Translations under genes and position numbers: made by a program | The notes under the pieces: generated by a model | What the model saw: the letters and a program-made list of their open reading frames with translations, nothing else | Told to the model about the DNA's origin: nothing | Databases searched by the model: none | Part shown: piece after piece, positions 37,016 to 49,012 of the stretch | How the letters are laid out: each line of letters starts with the position of its first letter | Numbering within the stretch: position 1 is the stretch's first letter | Assembly: GCA_037903475.1 (NCBI GenBank) | Contig: JBAJFG010000038.1 | Span: forward strand, 1 to 64,000 | From: Ancylostoma caninum | Lineage: Eukaryota; Nematoda; Chromadorea; Rhabditida; Ancylostomatidae | Length of the DNA stretch: 64,000 nucleotides | Reading direction: 5' to 3'

Positions 37016-37250
37016 TAATACTAAGCCGAGAGAGAGAGGCAGCGTTCAAGGAGAATCCATGAGCAGCAGTCGAGCGACGATTCGCTACGAACAGCTGACT
37101 CCGGGAGAAAACAAGCACTCGACAGCTAACATGCCCCGTTTTGAGTCATCCCAAGAGCCGAGAAGTCCAGAAACACATTGCACTTTAACCATATGCCTCG
37201 ACAGGAACCACTGGCGCCACCGGAAGTGCTCCCGAACTCTGTCAGCAGCG
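37016..37250 (+). CDS. Weak candidate exon, + strand
   Basis: An acceptor (CCAGTTTCAG) is followed by a frame open to 37310, with a possible donor at 37251 (CAGCG|GTGAAA). The first part is coding-like (ATIRYEQLTPGENKHSTANM). A different frame is the more coding-like one after 37145 (Pro-rich: PRQEPLAPPEVLPNSVSSGE). This suggests either two overlapping chance frames or a frameshift in the middle. Confidence 0.25.
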
Positions 37251-37898
37251 GTGAAAGTGGAAAAACTAAGGAGCAATCGCCAGTACGACGTCCGGCGCAG
37301 CCGCAAATAGAAAACAGCTGCGTGCAGGCGCTGAGGTGGGGGCGGAGGTGGGAAATGAAAATAAATAAAACGCTGTACGAACGTCCAATGGCCGGGGTGG
37401 CGAACTGGTCAAAGTAGTCTCATGTGTGAATATGCTGGAAATGCTGGAACTGGCCGTCTGCTAGCATCAGCCTGCACTGGGTAAACCCAAGGAAAGGTAA
37501 TCCGTCACTTTATTAGGAGAAAAAACGACGAGGCACAGCCGAAGCCTTTTTTCAAGGTGCAGAGGTGTTGTAATATGATTTATCGGAATAATAGTCAGTT
37601 TTGACAGTCACGCATACTAAAACATTTGGAAGAACCAATATGGAAGAGAACGTTGGAGCATTAGCCGACAAAAAAAGGTTGAAGAAAGTTTCTGTAAGCA
37701 CGCCTATCAACTACGCATACTTAGAGTATAAGCTTATTTGCTCATATTTTTAATGAATGTACGGTTTCCATGAGAAATTTCGTAGTCTGGACAACCAAGA
37801 AGTTGCAGAGAACAGAAGAAATATGTTCAAAGTAACATGCCCAAAAAGAGTATTGTGTAGTGCTCGCACCCATCCAATAGGCAATAGGCGGAGATTAG

Positions 37899-37976
37899 CC
37901 AGAAACTCTGCGAGAAACAGAAGCTCTGAAGGATAGCAACCAGTTAGAATCAAAGAGAAGATTGGAGTTTGCAAAG
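37899..37976 (+). CDS. Weak candidate exon, + strand, coiled-coil-like
   Basis: Twenty-six codons rich in Glu/Lys/Arg (TEALKDSNQLESKRRLEFAK) end at a good donor (AAAG|GTAAGA). The acceptor side is poor (GAGATTAG without a pyrimidine tract), and A-rich DNA readily imitates such peptides. Confidence 0.2.
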
Positions 37977-38754
37977 GTAAGAATAGAAAGAAAAGAAAAT
38001 GATCGAGTAGTACAACTGTGTGCAAGTACTCATTCTTTAGTGTACAATTGTGGAGCCTAGGACGTCCCTTCGTCTACAAAGAGGCAGCAGAGTTCTCGTC
38101 AAATGCAAGAAATGGTGAGAACGAATTTGTATGGATTAGAAAGAAGAAAATTCGTTTGACTTCCTTAAATTCGAAGGAATCACTGCTTGATCCCAAATGT
38201 TACCAAAGGGCAATCATAAAGCGAAAAAAATGCTAGGGAAAGATAAAAGCTTTTCAAAGCCATATGACTCATCGCGCATTGTATTGAATGCACTGATACT
38301 AGCATACTACATTGGTCTCTTTATCTGTGTATTAAATAAATAAGTAGATCAATGAACAAATAAATAAACAAAATAAGTAAATAAATAAACAAGTAAGCGA
38401 GCCAGAAATTCAACGAGACATAGCGTCACTGCTTTCGTATTGAGAGACTACGTTCTTCGCAAAATTCAGTAGAACTACCTCAAACCGGACAAAATTTTGG
38501 GTAATGTTAAGCACTCACCGCAATTTAGCAGGAGGCAGATGATGGAAAACAACAGAAATCAAGTAAAATGTACAAATTATTCATAAGTATTGGAAGCCAT
38601 TATAGGGGAGCTGTAGTGATGTTTAAGTAACTTTTCTAAGATATGGCATATATACCAATGTATGTCCATGGTATCTAATTTTGTTGTCAAAACTCTCCAA
38701 TCTCGATGGGTTCACGGCTGATTGCAATATTTCTCTGAATATCTAATACGCGCT

Positions 38755-38915
38755 ATAAATCAGTGGAACAGCATGAATGTAGCTGTCACAGGTGGTCTTT
38801 AACAAAATCAGCCATCAGATGACTCTCATGAGCCATAGGTTCGCTCTGCATGGGTAAAAAATATGCTTCTATAATATTTACATTCTGGGAAGTGTAATGT
38901 CTAGGATATGCAGAG
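38755..38915 (+). repeat. Left arm of a widely spaced inverted repeat
   Basis: This arm runs from CAGTGGAACAGCATGAATG to GTGTAATGTCTAGGAT. It is inverted-complementary, with mismatches, to 40325-40505. The best-conserved part is TGTAGCTGTCACAGGTGG. The arms are about 160-180 bp with 1.4 kb between them, so this may be an element of about 1.75 kb or two oppositely oriented copies of one repeat. Confidence 0.55.
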
Positions 38916-40324
38916 ATATGCATTCCACACTCAAGTCGTGCTTCTTATGGAAGTACGTGGCATTGCATTGACAACGGGGGGAGGGGAGCATTCATGGATT
39001 TTAGGAGACTTGAGTCCCGAAAGAGCGGCAAGGTGGTTGTGGACTCGCACTGTGGATCGGTTAACCGACGTCGAAGGGCAGTGGTCCACTCAACACTGCA
39101 CGTCGCTTTAGTTCACATAAATAGCAAAATAATTAATAGATCATTAATAATCACAAATAGTTAATGGAACATACAAATATAAATATATTCAGTAACAATG
39201 TTAATAAAAGTGATAGAAATTTAGAACGGTGTACGGCAAAACGACAGGAGAACTAGTCGACAGCGCTGTCATGAATAGCTCATGGAAAAGCTGTACTGTA
39301 CTATCTCTTGAATGAGGTACTCGTTGACAAACCAGTACACTAGTTATTCTGGATCAAACACACTTCAAACAGAAGCAGCTGGGCAAAGCCGTGCTGAGCT
39401 CGAAATAAGAGGATGATCTAAGGACGAAAAAAGCCAATGGAGGATGAGTCAGGCTGAGTGTGCGTGGTAGAAAGTGGTTGGGAAAAGAACGGAGTGGGAG
39501 TTCAGGAAAAGAAACCCATGAAATCTCACTCGTGCTCCAGAAAAAGCTCCCCATTCAAGGAACGGCGAACTTTTTTCTAGCGGAGTAGCTATCCTACATC
39601 CTACATCAGCAGCTAATCGGATCCCACTAATCCAACAAGCTCTACACAAGTCCCGAATGCCGCTGTATTATGCTATAAGCAGCCTCATGACCAGTTTCCG
39701 AATGGCATTTCACACCTCAACACCATACCGTCATCACCATACACGATGCGTCGTTATTTTCGCGCAACGATGCGCCTCGTTACGCTCGGCGGCCCGCGTG
39801 TGAATAGGCAGCGACGACGTTGCGAAGTCGCAGCGATCTGACTCATTCGCTGCTTCGAGAACGATCGAGTCGCCATGGGCCAGCATAGGAGCGACTTGTG
39901 TAATGTAGCCAGAAATCACTGACAAATAAACAAAAACAAGTCAATTTCTCCGCATGCGATCACCTGTCAATCATCGATCTCGTGGGCGAGTTGGTCGCTG
40001 AGATTCGGGAACGCATCACCGATCCGGAATCAGTAGTCCGGAAATTTTGGTAAACAAGTAGCCCTTTTGGTGTCATCCACTTCCAAAAAGGCGGACAAGG
40101 GGCCAGGAAGTGATAAGGACAAATCCCAGCTCAGTGAAGCTTTCAGGAAGATTTAATTGTCGCATTTCCCGACTTTTAGCTTTAGTAGGACATAAAAGGA
40201 TGCTACACAGAATTCAAGTTCACGAGTTCGTGGTAGTTCTTTCATTATCCGGAGGCTGTCCCAGAATTCGTGAATAACTTCTCCCCTGGCAGGTTTATAC
40301 TCTTATAAGAACGGTGGTTTGAGC

Positions 40325-40505
40325 ATGGAACTCAGGATCTGTGTAGTTCCTAGACATTACACATCTCAGACCATGAACACATCTATATTTCTTATTTATA
40401 CGACGAACCTATAGCTCTAGCTCATGAGCGTCAGCTGATCGCGGATTTTGTAAAAGCCACCTGTGACAGCTACAGTCATGCTGTTCTACTGTATATATTG
40501 GACAC
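40325..40505 (-). repeat. Right arm of the widely spaced inverted repeat
   Basis: It is the mirror of 38755-38915. On the - strand it contains TGTAGCTGTCACAGGTGGC and TGTGTAATGTCTAGGAA. The DNA between the arms holds no recognisable gene. Confidence 0.55.
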
Positions 40506-41296
40506 GCAAGAAGCAGTCTTATATCTTGTTGCTAGCCTAACCTACGGTTTTTAACCATGTTAGGTGGCAATAATCGCATTGGAAACGACATCACATTATA
40601 AGGACCACAACGTCGAACAACCGTGAGATCAGTAAGTAGGACGACCTCTCTTTTCCTTATTAGACAGAAAGTTAATTAATATTCAGGCGAAAGTGGCTAC
40701 TTCCAAATCACAGCAAATTCCTCTTCCACAACGTTACCTACCTAAAAAGCTGTTCACTTGTAATTTTTACGAGCTTTTCTCTTTTTTATACTCTCGTTTT
40801 ATGTAGAAAAGGAGCAGACCCTTCCCAGAGAATTACACATTACACTTGCATCATTCCTTCATTTCTAGGTGTAGGAACTCTCAGGCCACTAGCCTGAAGT
40901 AAAAAACCCGGCAAAGGTGTTTAGAGAGCGGGAACAGCTGTCCGTGAAGCTGCTATCCACAGTCGTTGACCAGGGATTTCCCGCAGCCGCATATTGTTTT
41001 TGAAGTGGCATGTCCACTGCACACCGGGGTGGTCGGTGCCGGACCGAAACAAATCTGACGGTTCCGGTTGTGGATGGCTGACAAGATGTCATCTTCCATT
41101 CTGAGCAATGTCGAGTTCCTCTGCTCCTTTCAAAATTCAGGAAGGACAAGCGGATGTTTGATACATCCGGGTAACAGACCTTATATCCACATAAGCATCC
41201 ATACAAATATTCTTGTCCATTTCCTTGAATGAATAGATTATTGTTTAGTTGGTTCTTTCCAGATCGCCTCCTCATCAATATGAGTTCAGATCTCAC

Positions 41297-41308
41297 CTTC
41301 TTCCTCAT
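41297..41308 (-). CDS. Candidate 4-codon first exon of the SH3 gene
   Basis: On the - strand ATG AGG AAG AAG (MRKK) ends exactly at a perfect donor (AAG|GTGAGA), in phase 0, which is what the SH3 exon at 30139-30238 requires. Vertebrate CAS genes also encode about four residues in exon 1 before the SH3 exon (NEDD9 starts MKYK, p130Cas MNHL). The intron would be 11 kb. A 12-bp coding exon cannot be proven from sequence alone. Confidence 0.25.
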
Positions 41309-42800
41309 TAACAACGGGGTGGTTCTAAGCTTTTAGCTTAGCCTAAAAGAGTCATCAAGAATATGATTCCAAACATTTTTTCTTCGTTTCATTACAAAAC
41401 AAATCAAATAGGCTGCTTTGTTACCGTTGTTGGCTCGACATGTGATTGTCATTTATTCGTGGGCTCTCTAGCTGTCTAGGCCCGCATGACGCAGTGCACC
41501 TCGCCGCGGCGCGGCCAACTTTGGGTAGAGAGTGAGAGGACATATAAACGTGTGCTGCGGCAGACGACCAGAGTGCTGCACCAAGGCAAAGCATAGAGTA
41601 GCTTTGAGGGGTGAACTTTTCTGCATTTATTCGAGTTCATTTTTTATTTAGGTTCTGTTTTGCGACTTCTACTTAACTTTACTTTTCAATTCCCATGCTA
41701 TGCAGTGGTACGCAACTGAAGACCTTAATGTACTATAAATAAACAAAAATAAATAAATATTATTTATATTTCATTTTTGATTCAACAAATTCTTGGTCGC
41801 TAGCTATTTAGACATGCATTTCTATCTATAAATAGAACCCGCACAAGATATTTCAGATGGAGAGGGAGGGAAGGAGAGTGAAAACAGATTATTCCATGAG
41901 GTCGAACATAGAAATGACCCAGAAAATCTTCCCAATTAATGCTGATCAACAGAGAGGACCATGAACAGACAAACCCAATAATTCGGGTCAGTAAAAGCAA
42001 TTCCGAGCTCTTCGACAAAAGAGACGAAGTGAATGTGCAGCGCCAAGTCCTGGCAGCATAATATGCGTTGGGAAACAGCTGTTAGGAATCAGCTGGATGG
42101 AAAATTCTGGCAAAAAGGCCGTCAGCTGATCAAAGCGAAATATGCGCGTTTCTAGTAGGTTCCAAAGCAAATTATCCATTGCACGAGAAGGAAAACTACA
42201 AGAACTCCTCAACAGTACCTGTTTTGGAGTTGGTTCACACCAAACAACAACGATTCTGGAACATGTTATTGAGAAGTGTGAAATATTATTGAAGAGAAGC
42301 AAATTACATGTTTTCTACCAGCAAGTAAATCATACTTCTACCGATTAGGAGTGCGCTTGAACTCCTGCAAACGTTCGAGAATTCACTGCTTTCATTGAGA
42401 GTTAAAAGAGTATGTGGTTCTTTAGGCAAGTCCTCAAAAATAACTGATCATCGTCACGTTTTTAGTCTCATGGAACCGCGTCGCAGATTTCCAATGCGTA
42501 CGGTGCGATATGGGCGAGTCAGCACTTTTTAAAGTTACCAAAGCATGGAGCCATTAATTTAAAAAAATTTAATAAGGGATGGTATGTGCACTATGTCAAC
42601 ACGCGTACTCAATGGAAGTTCAGACTCCCACTTAGGCGTAGTGATCATCACTGGTAACACTGGACTAGCGAGCCGCGTCGCAGCCGCTCGCGCGCAGCAG
42701 CAGACGAACCACTAATTTTGCAAATGAACTGTAGAGGTCGTTTTTGATGACAAAACACCCTTGCGTCCAAATGTGTATAGAGTGTAAATTGAAAGATGCG

Positions 42801-43079
42801 AATTCCACGATTGAGACATGCGTGCTCATGCAGAACACGATTTTTTAAATCAATAGCTCTATACCAAAGCAATGGTCAAATCCATACAAAACCCCTGCAG
42901 AACCCATGCATGGGGACAAAGAAAATCGTGTATTTTTTGTAGATTCCGCACTGAATTTGCATCGATTTTGAAAACTCATGGTTCTGCATGGGTTTTGCAT
43001 GGATTTGACCATTGTTGGCATGAACTATTGATTAAAAGACCATGGTCTGCATGAGCATGAATGTCTTAATCGTGGGATT
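42801..43079. mobile_element. Long-armed foldback MITE (279 bp)
   Basis: The two arms of about 112 bp (42801-42912 and 42968-43079) are inverted copies with scattered differences. They share ends of the form AATTCCACGATTGAGACAT, an inner CATGC...TGCTCATGCAGA block and CAATGGTCAAATCCAT. The loop is about 55 bp. There is no coding capacity. A transcript would form a long hairpin. Confidence 0.75.
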
Positions 43080-46000
43080 TTCATCCCTCAATCTTATGCA
43101 AATCTCACGGTTTCTAGGTTTCTTGAGCAGTGCATCACCACCAGTTGACTAGCGGAACCGATCAATATATCGATTACTTGAAGGAAGCGGCAAAATTTGG
43201 TTTGCTAGCCTGTTTTCACTTGGTTATGCGTTCATGATTCTAGCCCAGGGCTTAATACTTTTGACACTTAGCACTTAATAGAACCTTCTTTTCCTGGATA
43301 AACTGTTTACGCCTACCTCTAGAGCTTAGAGTCAAGCCAAAGAACTAGAAGAGGAATTAAAAGTCAAAATCGGAAGCAATTCAATCAAGGCTTCCCTCTG
43401 ATTTGTTCCAAAGGAATGCCGGAAAACTGCACGGAAGCGCCCGTTCAGATTCTTCAGATTCTGGATATGCACTATAGTCCGGTTTCCTTTCTCATTTGTG
43501 CTTCGAGTACTGAAGAAGAGAGGCAATCGTATGTTCAAACATTGGTCACACGGGCGTTGAACCGCTTTTCAGCTAATGTTGCTATAAACGGCCCATCAAA
43601 AACAGCTAAACGTTTCCTGAAAAATATTTACCCGCCATCCTGAACAATGCTGTGAGTTGTTTTGGAGGAAATGCCTGCGGTGATGATTTGCTCGATACGA
43701 GTTTTATACACAACAACAATTGCCTCAATGCTGCAAAGCAGAGGAGGAAAGACGTCACGCATCCATTTTACGGAGGAAGCAAATCAGCAGGAAAAAGCAC
43801 ACCCTGCATGTTTCTGAAAGTTTTTTCCACTTATTTTTTCATAATTGATACACTGGTGACCCAGGTTGAGATACATATGCATGTGTTTGAATGGAGGAAA
43901 TAATGTTTACAGTATAAGATGAAATGCAATATATCCTCTGATGATATGCATAGGCCCTGGACGAAGGTTGGCAACTAACGGAATTCTCCAGAGTGCGTAG
44001 ATACAATTCGACTTCCTCTCATCTACTGATGAGCCTCAAGAGGACCAACCAACGAAAATGGTTCGTCTAGAGCAGAGGCGAAACGAGCCATTCGTCCTAA
44101 TTCCTTATAAATCATCATTCTTTAAAGTTTTTATTACACTATTATATAACAAGATCTGCTCCGATCGACCTTACAGTTTGGACTGGCACGTTCTGTTTCA
44201 CGGGGTAACAGTTGAGGCGAGTAAAACTGTAGAGAAGGACTTCTACACTGCCCAGCCGAGCTGGGTAAATGACGCTGCCCATAAGAAACGACCCGATCGA
44301 GCAGGCCTATCCATTCTGCTCGAGCGAACACCACGTTTCACACTATAAATATTAGTAAATCCGCTGCCTTAGATATTCAATGCGGATCTTCAGCATTTTC
44401 CATGCTCTCCAGACTTATACCATCAGGATATCGTCTATACTCTCTCGCAATTGAAGCAGGTGTCAAATAAAAGATTCTTCTGCTCACAGAATTCGCACAT
44501 CTGATGATCAAAACTTAGGAAAATTGTCATTCTCAAAGAATGTGGTATAATTCTTGAAGAGTAAGAAAAGCGATTCTAAAAAGCTACGAACACTTTCAAC
44601 ATAAACTGCATTATGTCTGGTGTCAACCATGTGTGCATTTCACACGCGAAGGTGGGTTTTATTGCAAGAAATAGTTTTCTTTCTACACTAGCGAAACAGG
44701 AAATTTCACAGTGCTGTTATGCTTTTTCTCAAGGTCCATCCAAAATGTACAGGATTTATATTGTAATCTTGATTTTCTTCCTAATCGCGGACTGGAACAC
44801 TCCAAGGATGTAGCTAAAGCCGCCTGCAGAATAGATCAGGACATTTGGCGATTTTAGGCCGTCAGAAGGTGACCTTAGGGCATATATGATATTTGGAATC
44901 AGTTCGATGAAATTCATCTAAAGATGCCAAAATTTTCTGGAAAAGTGGCCGTTTAAAAGAATTTCAAAAAGCGACGCTAGCCAAATGTGAGATCTGTGAA
45001 CAATGCTTTTTTTCACAAAGTCTACGCACAGTATTGTACTGCTAACAATAGAAATAAGGCAAAAATTCAAAAGAAGACATTACTCTCACGTATGTAGATG
45101 AAACGTCTCCCCATGGAAACGAAAGTAAACAAGTAGTAAATCAAATAAAACTATAGGTGGAAAGTGGGATTAAATCAAGCGAGAAATAATGCATAACAGG
45201 AAACTCCATGAAGTAAACCTAATCTTTTTTAAGAAAATCCTCTATTACTGGGAATGATGAATTACATAGCAGACAAATAAAAACCAGAAGATAGAAGTAT
45301 AAACAGGTTTCCCCATTAAATGTTGCTTGCCATGGAAAGATCCGATTAAATGAGGTTTCGAAAACGTTCTGTTTTCTGATTTAGAGATTAAAATTCCGGT
45401 TTTCAATAATTCAATACTCGAGGTTTTTGGTCACACCCAAGCCCATTTCTGAGCCTCATCAGCTGAAAAGCGCCATGTGCATACAAGGGAACCACAGAAA
45501 TATAATGTTGAAACTTATCTGCTTAGTTATAAACAGGACATCTGAACAAGGAAGACATGCTCCTCGAAACTATGCATGTAAGGTCATGGTTTCATCATAG
45601 AACCCAATATAGCGATAACATGGTACATGCAAACAAACATGGAAAACATTGAAGTTTTGCCCTAACAAGATTTTATCATATACCTCTTTAAAATGGGCCA
45701 TTCTCTTTCAGAAAAAAAACATTCCGCAAACTGTAAATAGGAAGGATAAATAATAAATATAACAAATACCACATATTGCCTATACTGGAATGCACATTCC
45801 ATAGGCTTCTTACTTCGCTGATATGTAAGTATAAAAAAAGGAAGATTTCTGTGTCCGGACGACAAAAAATGGTAACGCCCAAGAAGAAATCTATACACCT
45901 ACATATCTGACCAACCAAAATCGCATTCTTCCTCACCAGTATTAATTACATCAGAGTTCCCTTTTTATTGAACTATAAACACTCTTCTACTTTTTCTACA

Positions 46001-46225
46001 TAACGAAACCTTCTTCCACACCGAAAACTCCCACAGTTTGTATCTTCGTCCAGTACAATATTGTTAAAGCTCGTGAGCTACTCTTAAAGTAGACTAAAGG
46101 TCCTCATGTTAACTGGCGCGTCGTCAGATCCTATGAACACAGCACAATCGTCAGATCCTACGAACACAGTACGTTGAGCATGGATTGAACTCGTCATTAG
46201 AGAATGATTAGCATGAAAACGTTGG
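43080..46225. other. No recognised gene
   Basis: AT-rich DNA with several open frames of 60-100 codons (for example 44058-44348) but no splice signals, domains or repeats that I can support. Confidence 0.5.
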
Positions 46226-46430
46226 AGGACGCAGAAAGTGAAGGTGGGGGGGGGGGGGATGGAAGGAAGAAAAGTGGGGACGGGCTCCAACACTTTGGCG
46301 ACTCGGATGGGAAATAAAATTACTAAAAATATTAGTTTTAGCACCGGATAATTAATAAAAACTGTGTCAGAAATAATAGTGGAACAAACAATCAAAAATA
46401 TACCTACATAAATAAAGTTTTTATTTACTT
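46226..46430. mobile_element. Diverged relic of the hAT-type MITE
   Basis: It begins GGACGCAGAAAGTG with a following G run, then AAAGTGGGGACGGG and an AT-rich core, matching one half of 27774-28049. The outer end and any target duplication are lost. Confidence 0.5.
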
Positions 46431-46553
46431 CATGAGGTTCAAAAAGTCTTTCAGAGGAAGGCAACTTCGAACAACCCCTCAAATCTGTCTCATAGTAGCG
46501 AGGCAGCGACCCTGAGCATAGTCATAAAAGGAAATTAAAGGATTTCCCGGAAA

Positions 46554-47220
46554 ATGACTAGAGTTATTCCTTTGAAAAAGAGAGAAAATCTGCTGGAGCG
46601 AGGAAACATTTTGTCAATGTCATTCTACGATGTCCACCTTTTCCAGGAGCTCCGTCGACCTTTTAAAGAAATTTCTCGCACTCCCCGTCGTCCATGTGAT
46701 GTCCAAAAATCGCGTTTTCTCTCGGTCAGCCATTCTTCGGACAACAGCCATGCAGGGCACAGCGCAATTCATCGACGATAATACGATGTGATGAGAGATA
46801 AGTGGAATTCCAACGAAAAACTGGAAGGATCAGCGAAATCAATGGGAAAACTCATCAGAGACAGGGAAACCACTCATGGATGCATGTTCATGGGAAAGTG
46901 TAATCCAACACCCGGCATCGAACAAAATCCCGACATCGGTGCGATGAGAAATAATCGAGGAGGCGTGAGTCAAACAGCGCGCACCCGGTTTTTTGCTGTG
47001 ATTCCGGAAGACAATATTTGCACAGAGGATTCGCGGGGTGAGTGGAGGGCTACCTCACCTCGAACACTGCGCGAAAAAAAGGGCTTTGGTTTCTGCGTTG
47101 GAAGTGCAAAGTGGGAGGACAGCCGCTCAGCTGTTAAGCTTTTTCAAAGCCATCACCAGTAAATTTGGCCAACTGGAACCAAAACAGGCTGGAAGGACTT
47201 CATACATTGAGATTCTCTAG
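46554..47220 (+). other. Region of overlapping open frames without a supported gene
   Basis: A + strand frame (46788-47162) is open for 124 codons and contains a possible donor (GCGGG|GTGAGT at 47037), but no acceptor, start context or domain supports it. Two neighbouring frames are also open. I cannot decide whether an exon is present. Confidence 0.25.
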
Positions 47221-47768
47221 GGTTGTAAAACGCTAATAATACTACTAATTTAGTAAGAACAGCTGTACTTATAACGCTGCACATATGTTAGGAACGAATA
47301 GTTGATATTTACCAAAAATTAGAGACTTCGCTACTTGTGAAATTTGCAGGAGATCCTGTTAAAATATTCAAATATTTTATGTTATGAGCGTTATTTAATC
47401 AAAATTCCGAGTTCCGAATATTTCGATTATTCCAATGACTGAATAAATTCGAAGATTAGGAAAAAATATCCCAATTATAGGAGTTTGTTCAGAAAATGAG
47501 AGTTCCTAACGTGACAGTAAGGAACTAGTAGAGTACGGAACTAAAACACTGGAATAACTGCAATTTTTGGAAAGGAGAAGCGGAGTTTGAGAAATGGAGG
47601 ATTATGAAAAGAAGACGTTTACAAAGGAAGAAGGGAAGAAACTTATAATATGCTTAACTTATAATATAATATGTTCTATTAGGTCATGAGTGTGTTGTTC
47701 TTAACCTTCCTTTTGTTTTCTCTTAGTTTTCCCTTAACTGTAACCGTTATGTGCGCACCTAGAGTGTA

Positions 47769-47799
<31 letters not shown>

Positions 47800-47859
47800 T
47801 GAATGAAGAAGAAAGGGGAAGAATAAAGATTAAGATGCGTACGCTTAGGGTCCATGTAA

Positions 47860-48145
47860 CGCACCAGCTGGTGCAAGATTCGTTAACACATAACCGAGCA
47901 TAAATCTGGATGGAAAACGAACTTTTTGGCTAGCTACCACCAGCTCTCCTAGCAACACTTACGATAATGAACCACGTTAACTAGATTGCAATTTAGTAAA
48001 GTTCAACTGCAGGGCTAGGATTCATGAGCGCATAACCAAGCAAAACCAGGTTGCAGACCAACTTCCACCTCCTGCGTCTCTCAGCATTGCCTAGTCTATG
48101 CGATAACCACTTACGCTAACCATTTTTGGTTTGCAGTTCATCGTA
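47860..48145. repeat. Diverged tandem duplication of about 150 bp
   Basis: Two consecutive segments share ordered landmarks: GATTC.T.A..CATAACC.AGCA near the start, then a CCACC...CTCTC..AGCA block, and CTTACG.TAA.C near the end. Boundaries are approximate. Confidence 0.35.
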
Positions 48146-48460
48146 TCCCAGCCTAGTATGCTATGCCTTACAAATTTGCTGGGGCTAAAATATCGCTCAT
48201 TGTACTCAAATCACATGATTTCCTCCAATTTTTGTCGATGGATGGGAAAATTTATGAAGGCACAATAAGGATCGCCTGCATTTCCGAAATAGCCTTTACG
48301 CAAGGCACAGGCACTGAAAAGGAGAAGAGGGGAAGATGGGCAGAAAGCTAGAGAAGGGCTAGGGGGTAGAAGAGACAGAGTAGCGCAGATGAAAAGAAAA
48401 CAAAAAGACAGAAAACCAAACAAACAAGCAGAAGAAAAGCTAATAAAGATAAGGACAAAG

Positions 48461-48740
48461 TGAATGAATGAATGAATGGATGAATGAATGAATGAATGAA
48501 TGAATGAATGAATGAATGAATGAATGAATGAGTGAATGAATGAATGAATGAATGAGTGGATGAATGAGTGAATGAATGAGTGAATGAGTGAATGAATGAA
48601 TGAATGAATGAATGAATGAATGAATGAATGAATGAGTGAATGAATGAATGAATGAATGAGTGAATGAATGAGTGAATGAATGAGTGAATGAGTGAATGAA
48701 TGAATGGATGAATGAATGAATGAATGAATGAATGAATGAG
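48461..48740. repeat. (TGAA)n tetranucleotide array, 280 bp
   Basis: About 70 units of TGAA with scattered GTGA and GGA variants. The antisense frames of repeated Ile-His-Ser-Phe are artefacts of the array. It directly abuts a truncated hAT MITE. Confidence 0.95.
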
Positions 48741-48768
48741 ATGGTGTAGTTTGCACGGTACATAGTGT

Positions 48769-49012
48769 CCCCCCCCCCCCGCCCGAGAATGAGTCGGCGA
48801 ATTCTTGAAATTACTTTACAATACATATAAAAATCTTGCGTTAGTTTTTTTTTACTTATTTATTTTCATTACTATTTTCAATATAATTTTTGTTGGCTAT
48901 TTAATATTATAATTAGTATTTTTATTAATTTTATTTTCCGCCTGGGTCCCCAATACGGCGGAGCGGGCCACTTTTTTCCCATCCCCCCGCCCACTTTCTG
49001 CTTCTGCCACTG
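48769..49012. mobile_element. hAT-type MITE, copy 3, left end missing
   Basis: It has the C run and the CCCGAGAATGAGTCGGCGAA block, then an AT-rich core and the GCCTGGGTCCCCAATACGGC block. The right end is CTTCTGCCACTG. The left terminal repeat is absent where the TGAA array ends, so the element is truncated. Confidence 0.75.

Noticed and set aside
37750..38025. 91-codon hydrophobic - strand frame that could be a membrane receptor
   Set aside because: AT-rich DNA yields hydrophobic antisense frames readily, and no receptor motif is recognisable.
48211..48826. Long - strand frames of repeated Ile-His-Ser-Phe
   Set aside because: They are translations of the TGAA tetranucleotide array.
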